The notes beneath the pieces were generated by a model that saw only the letters and a program-made list of their open reading frames with translations, had not been told where the DNA came from and did no database searches. From NCBI GenBank assembly GCA_963831385.1, contig CAWHPW010000011.1, forward strand, positions 496,001-560,000: 64,000 nucleotides of DNA. The letters run 5' to 3'. This DNA comes from JACVRX01 sp963831385 (GTDB lineage Bacteria; Actinomycetota; Actinomycetes; Jiangellales; Jiangellaceae). Shown here piece by piece: positions 58,606-64,000 of the stretch. Numbering within the stretch: position 1 is the first letter of the stretch; every line of letters starts with the position of its first letter. The position numbers and the translations under genes were made by a program.

Positions 58606-59408
58606 GGCAGGTCGTGCGCCCCGTGCTCGTCGACCTGGGTGGCTCCCGTCATGATCGCGACTGCCTCGGACATGGTGTGGCTCTGCGGGGTCACGATCGC
58701 GCCGCGCCGGCCGAGCCGCTGGATATGGATCCGATCGGCCACCTCGAAGACGTGGGGCATGTCATGGCTGATCAGGATGATCGGCAGCCCCTTGTCGCGC
58801 AGCGTCCGGATCAGGTTCAGCACCTTGCCCGACTCCTTGACCCCCAGCGCGGCCGTCGGCTCGTCCATGATCACGACCTGGCTCTCGAAGGCCGCCGCCC
58901 GGGCGACTGCCACACCTTGCCGCTGCCCACCGGAAAGCGTTTCGACCGGCTGGGCGATGTTCTGGATCGTCATGATGCCGAGGTCGGACATGTGCGACTT
59001 GGCCTGCTCGTTCATCCAGCCGGTGTCGAGCATCCGCAGCACGCTGCCGGCGAACCCACTGCGGCGCTTCTCCCGGCCGAGGAACAGGTTGCTGGCGATG
59101 TCCAACGACGGCGAGACGGCAAGGGTCTGGTAGACCGTCTCGATCCCCGCTTTCCTCGCCTCCAGCGGGTTCTTGTACAGCACCTCCTCGCCGCCCAACC
59201 AGATCGTGCCGGCATCCGGGACCTCGGCGCCGGACAGGCACTTGATCAGGGTGGACTTGCCGGCGCCGTTGTCGCCGATGACGGCCAGGATCTCGCCCGG
59301 GTAGAGCTCGAAATCTGCGCCGTTGAGCGCCGTGACGTTGCCGTAGCGCTTGACCAGGCCCTTGGCAGCCAGCACCGGGCTGGTCGTGGGAGCTTCTTGA
59401 GTCGTCAT
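58602..59408 (-). CDS. sugar ABC transporter ATP-binding protein (FrcA-like)
   Basis: A 268-residue single ABC domain: Walker A VIGDNGAGKSTLIKCLSG, signature LSGGQRQGVAVARAAA, Walker B VVIMDEPTAALG, switch His in LISHDMPHVFEVADRI. Many sugar ATPases of this class carry two ABC domains; the single-domain form is that of FrcA. ATG 59408 overlaps the permease stop (ATGA). Start chosen there rather than 7 codons upstream. Confidence 0.94.
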   Translation of the reverse strand: MTTQEAPTTSPVLAAKGLVKRYGNVTALNGADFELYPGEILAVIGDNGAGKSTLIKCLSGAEVPDAGTIWLGGEEVLYKNPLEARKAGIETVYQTLAVSPSLDIASNLFLGREKRRSGFAGSVLRMLDTGWMNEQAKSHMSDLGIMTIQNIAQPVETLSGGQRQGVAVARAAAFESQVVIMDEPTAALGVKESGKVLNLIRTLRDKGLPIILISHDMPHVFEVADRIHIQRLGRRGAIVTPQSHTMSEAVAIMTGATQVDEHGAHDLP

Positions 59409-60451
59409 GCGCGGGCCCTCCGGATCCATTGGTCGATCGCGACGGCGACGAGCACCAAGACGCCGACGGCGAAGTTCTGCCAGAGCTCGTCGATCCCGGC
59501 GAGCTGCAGCCCGTTGCGGAACACGCCGACGATCAGGGCGCCGAACAACGTGCCGAGGATCCGGCCGCGACCACCGAACAGGCTGGTTCCGCCGATGACC
59601 ACAGCCGTGATCGTGTCCAGGTTGTACGTGACGCCGGCCTGTGGGCTGGCTGCCGAGATCCGGCCGATCAGGATCCAGGCGCCGATGGCGTAGATCAATC
59701 CGGCGACCACGTAGACGCTGAGCAGCACGCGGTCGGTCCTGATGCCGGACAGTCGCGCGGCCTCGCGGTCGTCACCGGTGGCGTAGACGTGCCGGCCCCA
59801 CATGGTCCATTTCAGGATGAACGCCATTAGTGCGAACAGCAGCAACATGAGGATCGCGCCGTAGGTAACTCGTGCTCCGCCGAGCTCGATGACGTTGCCC
59901 GTCCACAGCAACAGGTCGGACATGTCGCGTCCGCGCACTGTCGCGCTCTGTGAATAGAAGAGATTGAGCGCGAAGAAGATGTTGAGCGTGCCGAGCGTGA
60001 CGATGAACGGCGGCAGCTTGATGCGCGTCACCAGCAGGCCGTTAAGCAGCCCGCACAGCAGGCCGACGGCGAAGCCGATTAGCAACGCGAGCACGCCCGG
60101 CACGCCGGCGTCCGCGGAGAGCTTGGCCATCACGATCATCGAAAGCACCATGATGGCGCCGACCGATAGATCGATTCCGGCGGTGAGGATGATGATCGTC
60201 TGACCGATGGCCAGGGTGCCGATGACCATCACCTGCTGGACGATCAGGGAGATGTTGCTGGGTTGAAGGAAGTTGTCCGCGACGAGGGAGAAGATGATCA
60301 CGGACAGCAGCAGCACGATGGCCGGCCCCAAGGTAGCCCTGGTGTGCAGCACGTGCTGGATGCGCTGCAATGTCGTCATTCTCGACGTGTCGTCGCCCGG
60401 TGGCGGGGGCGGCTCGATGGTGTCCGTTGCTCCTGGTTGTGTGTTGTCCAT
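59405..60451 (-). CDS. sugar ABC transporter permease (FrcC/RbsC-like)
   Basis: A 348-residue membrane subunit with about ten helices. Typical parts are QTIIILTAGIDLSVGAIMVL, LPPFIVTLGTLNIFFALNLF, YATGDDREAARLSGIRTDRV (the ATPase-coupling EAA-like loop) and TAVVIGGTSLFGGRGRILGT. A strong hairpin lies between this gene and the binding-protein gene upstream. Confidence 0.94.
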   Translation of the reverse strand: MDNTQPGATDTIEPPPPPGDDTSRMTTLQRIQHVLHTRATLGPAIVLLLSVIIFSLVADNFLQPSNISLIVQQVMVIGTLAIGQTIIILTAGIDLSVGAIMVLSMIVMAKLSADAGVPGVLALLIGFAVGLLCGLLNGLLVTRIKLPPFIVTLGTLNIFFALNLFYSQSATVRGRDMSDLLLWTGNVIELGGARVTYGAILMLLLFALMAFILKWTMWGRHVYATGDDREAARLSGIRTDRVLLSVYVVAGLIYAIGAWILIGRISAASPQAGVTYNLDTITAVVIGGTSLFGGRGRILGTLFGALIVGVFRNGLQLAGIDELWQNFAVGVLVLVAVAIDQWIRRARA

Positions 60452-60487
60452 GTCAACCCCTCAAGTGCCCGTGAGTAGGGATCCGGG

Positions 60488-60516
60488 CCGGACGACCGGC
60501 AGGACCGGTCGTCCGG
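60488..60516 (-). terminator. intra-operon hairpin between binding protein and permease genes
   Basis: CCGGACGACCGG (60488-60499) and CCGGTCGTCCGG (60505-60516) form a perfect 12-bp stem with a 5-base loop. In binding-protein operons such hairpins stabilise the upstream message or lower downstream expression, giving excess binding protein. Confidence 0.65.
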
Positions 60517-60564
60517 CTCTCGGACGGTGCACAGAACGGCAACTGACTGGTGCCGAGGTTGCCG

Positions 60565-61656
60565 TCAGCCCCAGCAGTTGTCCAGACCCCAGGTGCTGTC
60601 CTCGGACTCGACGCCGTCGACTGGCACGTCGGTGATGAGCGTGACACCGGTGTCGTAGAAGTCCTGGCCTTCCTCTGGCTCCGGGATCTCACCAGTGGCA
60701 ATCGCCTCGACCCCGAGGGAAGCCATTTCGAGTGGGAACTGCATCGACGTGGCGTCGATGATCCCTGCCTGGACGTTCTCCACACCCGGGCAGCCGCCGT
60801 CGACGGAGACCAGGATCACGTCTTCCTCGGTCTTGCCGGCAGCCTTGAGGGCTTCCCACGCGCCGGCGGCAGCCGGCTCGTTGATCGTGTAGACCACGTT
60901 GATGTCGGGGTTCGCCGACAGCAGGTTCTCCATCGCGGTCCGGCCGCCCTCCTCGGCGCCGTCGGTCGAGTCGTGGCCGACGATCCGGGGATCGGACTCG
61001 TCACCGATCTGGGTCTCGTCGCCCACGTCGATGCCGAAGCCCTGCAGGAAGCCCTGGTCGCGCTGCACGTCGACCGAGACCTGGTTCGGGTTCAGGTCCA
61101 GCATCGCGATCTGGGCGTCTGCCGCCGCGTCACCGAGGGTCGCCGCGGCCCACTCACCGATCAGTTCGCCGGCCCGGAAGTTGTCCGTGGCGAAGGTGGC
61201 GTCCGCGGCGTCGGGCGGGTCGAGTTGGGTGTCCAGTGCGATGACGGTGATCCCGGCAGCTCGCGCCTGGTCGACCGACGACACGATCGCCGCCGAGTCG
61301 CTGGGCGTGATGAGGATACCGTCCGCTCCCGCGGAGATCAGGCTCTCGATCGCCTGGACCTGTGCCTCGTTGTCGCCGTCAAACTCGCCGGCGAAGCTCT
61401 GTAGTTCGACGCCGAGCTCGTCGGCCTTTTCCTGTGCGCCCTCCTTCATCTTGACGAAGAACGGGTTGGTCTCGGTCTTGGTGATCAGTCCGACGAGAAC
61501 GTCGCCGTCGCCGCCACCGTCGCCGCCGGCCGTGCCGGTGCTACCGGTCGACGGTTCCTCGCTGTCGCCGCCACACGCCGCGAGCAGCAGCGCCGCCGTC
61601 GCACCGAGCGCCACCAGCGTCGCTCGACGCGGGGGCGCGATTCGGATGTTCCTCAC
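60565..61656 (-). CDS. sugar ABC transporter substrate-binding lipoprotein (FrcB/RbsB-like)
   Basis: A 363-residue periplasmic-binding-protein-type lipoprotein. The lipobox is ALLLAAC, followed by a Gly/Ser/Asp linker, then VLVGLITKTETNPFFVKMKE, SLISAGADGILITPSDSAAI, VIALDTQLDPPDAADATFAT and MLDLNPNQVSVDVQRDQGFL. These resemble the fructose-binding FrcB. GGAGG lies 7 bases before GTG 61656; GTG 61659 is the alternative. First gene of the operon, divergent from the LacI gene. Confidence 0.93.
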   Translation of the reverse strand: MRNIRIAPPRRATLVALGATAALLLAACGGDSEEPSTGSTGTAGGDGGGDGDVLVGLITKTETNPFFVKMKEGAQEKADELGVELQSFAGEFDGDNEAQVQAIESLISAGADGILITPSDSAAIVSSVDQARAAGITVIALDTQLDPPDAADATFATDNFRAGELIGEWAAATLGDAAADAQIAMLDLNPNQVSVDVQRDQGFLQGFGIDVGDETQIGDESDPRIVGHDSTDGAEEGGRTAMENLLSANPDINVVYTINEPAAAGAWEALKAAGKTEEDVILVSVDGGCPGVENVQAGIIDATSMQFPLEMASLGVEAIATGEIPEPEEGQDFYDTGVTLITDVPVDGVESEDSTWGLDNCWG

Positions 61657-61686
61657 CACTACGCCTCCTTCAGTCACATTGTCCTT

Positions 61687-61700
61687 TGACAACGTTGTCA
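61687..61700. promoter_or_regulatory. palindromic operator of the LacI-type regulator
   Basis: TGACAACGTTGTCA is a perfect 14-bp palindrome with the central CG typical of LacI-family operators. It lies between the binding-protein gene and the regulator gene. A looser half-site pair with GTTGTTAACA is at about 61711. Confidence 0.8.
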
Positions 61701-61752
61701 GAGTCTCTCGGTTGTTAACATCACATGTCAAGGGCTGTGGTACAACTGTTAC

Positions 61753-62800
61753 ATGGGAGCGCAGACAACCTTGTCGAGAGCAAATCCCGGGCGCCGGCCA
61801 ACCTTGCGCGATGTCGCGGCCCTGGCTGGGGTGAGTTACAAGACCGTCTCCCGAGTGGTCAACAACGAACCAGGAGTTTCGCCGGCGCTCGCAGACCGAG
61901 TGCGCCGCGCGAGCGCACAGCTGGACTACCACCCGAACCACACCGCGAGCAGCTTGCGCCGCGGGGATCGACGGACCTCGAGCCTCGGGTTGATCCTGGA
62001 AGATGTCGGCAACCCCTTCTCCGGAGCGATGTACCGGGCGGTCGAGGACGTCGCACTCGCCCGCGGTGTGACCGTACTGGCTGGAAGCTGCGAGGAGGAT
62101 GCGACACGGGCGAACATCCTGCTCTCCGTATTCGCGAGTCGGCGGGTCGATGGCTTGATCGTCGCTCCCCCGCCCGGAGACTTGACGCCGTTGCTGATGG
62201 AGCAGCGCAAGGGCACCGCACTGGTGTTCCTCGACCGGGCGCCTGGACACAGCGGAGTCGACGCCGTCGTGTCGGACAACCGGCGCGGCTCCGCACGCGG
62301 CGGTCACCCATCTGATCCGGCACGGCCATCAGCGGATCGGATTTCTCGGCGATGACCCCGCAATCTGGACCGCCGAGGAGCGCTTCCAGGGATACGTGGA
62401 CGCGATGACGGCACATGACCTGCCAATCGATCACCGCATCATTCAGCGGAACTCCAACCACGGCGAGGCCCGGGTGCGATCGGTCACGTCGATGCTGTCG
62501 GCCAGCGATCCCCCGACGGCCCTGTTCACCGGTCAGAACCTGGTCACGATGGACACCATCCGGGCGCTGCGTGCGCGCGGCCAAGAGCACGAGACCGCCA
62601 TGGTGGGCTTCGATGACTTCCGGCTGGCCGATCTGCTCGAACCCGCTGTCACGGTCATCGCGCAGGATCTGGCGGCGATGGGACATCGCGCTGCGGAGCT
62701 GGTGTTCGAGCGTATCGACGGAGCACAGCGGCCATTCCGGCAGGAAGTGATCCCTACTCGGCTGATCATCCGAGGGTCTGGCGAGATCGTCCCCACTTAG
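61753..62800 (+). CDS. LacI-family transcriptional regulator, frame interrupted by one extra base
   Basis: The N-terminal helix-turn-helix LRDVAALAGVSYKTVSRVVN and hinge region (YHPNHTASSLRRGDRRTSSL) are followed by LGLILEDVGNPFSGAMYRAV and VSDNRRG in the first frame. The remaining sugar-binding domain (VTHLIRHGHQRIGFLGDD, FTGQNLVTMDTIRALR, AMVGFDDFRLADLLEPAVTV) is in the +1 frame and ends at 62800. The switch is near 62290; removing one base gives 348 residues, the normal length. It probably represses the divergent sugar operon through the palindrome at 61687. Confidence 0.92.
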
Positions 62801-62810
62801 AGTCCACACC

Positions 62811-63788
62811 ATGCGGTTCGGCCGTCGGGCGCGCGAGTGGATCGTCGAACAACTCGATCGGGCTGGCCTGCGCAGCGTCGGACAGATGGGCGAGCCGCGC
62901 GTCCGCCCCTGGTCGATCGTGATCCACGTTCCGACCGACGGCGGTGCGGTCTGGTTCAAGGCCAACCGAGCTCAGACGGTCTACGAACCGGCTCTCGCCA
63001 ACGTCCTCGCTCGCCAAGCGCCCGACATCGTGTTGACACCGATCGCCACTGATCCCGATCGAGGGTGGTCGCTACTCCAGGACGGCGGACCGATCCTGCG
63101 GAGCTTTCCCGACGACGACGTGCTCCGACATTGGGAGCGGGTTCTTCCCGCATACGCCGATCTCCAACGGCAGCTCTCGGTGCGAGTGGGTGAGCTGACC
63201 GCTGCGGGTGTTCCGGACGAGCGGCCGGAACGCCTGCCGGGACTGTTCTCCGAACTGCTGGACAAGACCGACGTCCTCTTCGTCGAGCAGCCGGACGGAC
63301 TCAGCCCAGAGGAGTTCACCAGGCTGCGCCGGTGCGGGCCCGCCCTCACGGACCGGTGCGACATCCTCGCCGCAAGTGGGATCGCGCCGACCGTCGACCA
63401 CGGCGACCTGCACGACGGCAACATCTTCGTCCAGGACGACGGGTACACGATCTTCGACTGGGGAGATGCCAGTGTGACCCACCCGTTCGCGTCACTGCTG
63501 GTGACGATGTCCGCGCTCGGCGCGAGATACCGGGTCGCCTCGGACGCCCCGGTACTACAGCGGCTGCGCGATGCGTACCTCGAGCCCTGGACCGGCCCGT
63601 TCAGCCGATCCGAGCTCGTCGAGCTGGCAGCCAACGCCGTCGCCGTCGCTCCCATCAACCGGGCGCGATCCTGGGAGCGAGCGCTGAGCGCTGTGCCGCC
63701 GGCCGAGCGCGGCGAGTATCGCGAAGCCGTGCCGGGCTGGCTGCGCGAGCTGATCGACGCCCCGGCGACCGGTCAGCCGTCACCGTAG
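62811..63788 (+). CDS. aminoglycoside phosphotransferase-family kinase
   Basis: A 325-residue APH-fold protein. The N-terminal lobe has RPWSIVIHVPTDGGAVWFKA with the ATP-binding Lys, then SLLQDGGPILRSF. The catalytic loop TVDHGDLHDGNIFVQDDG is complete (HGDxxxxN), and the metal site is FDWGDASVTHPFASLLV. Substrate unknown. It starts 10 bases after the lacI stop and overlaps the convergent glnE end by 16 bases. Confidence 0.9.
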   Translation: MRFGRRAREWIVEQLDRAGLRSVGQMGEPRVRPWSIVIHVPTDGGAVWFKANRAQTVYEPALANVLARQAPDIVLTPIATDPDRGWSLLQDGGPILRSFPDDDVLRHWERVLPAYADLQRQLSVRVGELTAAGVPDERPERLPGLFSELLDKTDVLFVEQPDGLSPEEFTRLRRCGPALTDRCDILAASGIAPTVDHGDLHDGNIFVQDDGYTIFDWGDASVTHPFASLLVTMSALGARYRVASDAPVLQRLRDAYLEPWTGPFSRSELVELAANAVAVAPINRARSWERALSAVPPAERGEYREAVPGWLRELIDAPATGQPSP

Positions 63789-64000
63789 AAGACCCGCTCG
63801 ACAACGGCTCGGGAGTGACGCGCGACCCGCCGGTATTCCTCGACGAACGCGGCAGCCTCCCCCGGGCGGTACCCCAGAACGCGGGAGACGGCGGCCAACG
63901 TCCGCGGATCACGCGGCAACGCGTCTGACGGCCGGCCCGTCACCAGCACGACGGCGTTGCGAATCGACGTCGCCATCCGCCAGGCCGCCACCAACACAGA
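63773..64000 (-). CDS. glnE: glutamine synthetase adenylyltransferase (GlnE), C-terminal end
   Basis: Only the last 75 codons are present; the gene continues off the right edge. The end LVTGRPSDALPRDPRTLAAV, then RVLGYRPGEAAAFVEEYRRV and RAVVERVFYG, matches the C-terminus of the bifunctional enzyme that adenylylates and de-adenylylates GlnA. glnA and glnE are close together in actinobacterial genomes; here the two insertions and the sugar operon lie between them. Confidence 0.88.
   Translation of the reverse strand, partial: SVLVAAWRMATSIRNAVVLVTGRPSDALPRDPRTLAAVSRVLGYRPGEAAAFVEEYRRVARHSRAVVERVFYGDG

Noticed and set aside
1..64000. CRISPR arrays, restriction-modification, toxin-antitoxin pairs or biosynthetic clusters
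   Set aside because: No spaced direct repeats, nuclease or methylase specificity genes, paired toxin gene beside the RHH protein, or large synthases were found.

Overview
The window is a GC-rich chromosomal segment of an actinobacterium. This is shown by the QcrCAB/CtaCDEF respiratory set with a di-haem cytochrome c, the PspA-PspAA-HtpX-PspAB group, DUF3043 and DUF4191 proteins, an adenosine-kinase-like PfkB protein beside a HesB/ErpA protein, GTG starts, GTGA/ATGA stop-start overlaps and many leaderless promoters. From general knowledge, the gene order (trpD, ctaE-qcrCAB, ctaFDC, adoK, erpA, nadA, pspA, pepA, lpd, sucB, lipB, lipA, DUF4191, glnA, glnE) follows the conserved core known from Streptomyces around SCO2147-SCO2234. 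I cannot name the genus.

Region by region. 1-13 kb: trpD, a receiver-like protein, ctaE-qcrCAB on the plus strand and ctaC-ctaD-ctaF on the minus strand, which together make the bc1-aa3 respiratory supercomplex. 12-20 kb: cysteine desulfurase and a TusA-like protein, a P-type ATPase, a PPK2 gene that has lost its lid region, and an MFS exporter. 20-26 kb: TMEM175-like channel, adoK-like kinase, erpA, glycerate kinase, nadA, O-methyltransferase. 26-29 kb: phage-shock/envelope-stress group. 30-36.5 kb: a cobalamin riboswitch followed by a coupled operon (SCO2322-type secreted protein, CbiQ, double ABC ATPase, ECF S component), then a CobT-like protein. 36.5-50.5 kb: gcvT, pepA, a DDAH-like hydrolase, lpd, sucB, a pseudokinase, lipB, lipA, DUF4191 and glnA behind a well-matched GlnR box. 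50.5-56.6 kb: accessory DNA inserted at the 3' end of glnA. 56.6-64 kb: a methyltransferase, an frc-like sugar ABC operon with kinase and divergent LacI regulator, a phosphotransferase, and the end of glnE.

The most unusual part is the accessory region. The last 29 bp of glnA recur 3.4 kb downstream, and a 16 bp version occurs another 2.7 kb on. Each of the two intervals begins with a truncated tyrosine recombinase. This looks like two tandem, decayed integrative elements that used the protein-coding 3' end of glnA as attachment site.

Two features run across the window. Several dispersed palindromic elements of roughly 60-95 bp lie between genes, and two families have a second copy here. In addition, glnA, sucB, the lacI-type gene and two small element genes each carry exactly one extra base, and one small gene lacks one base. 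In every case one corrected base restores a normal-length protein, so sequence error is the first explanation to test; real decay is the alternative. No tRNA, rRNA, CRISPR array or intact insertion sequence was seen.
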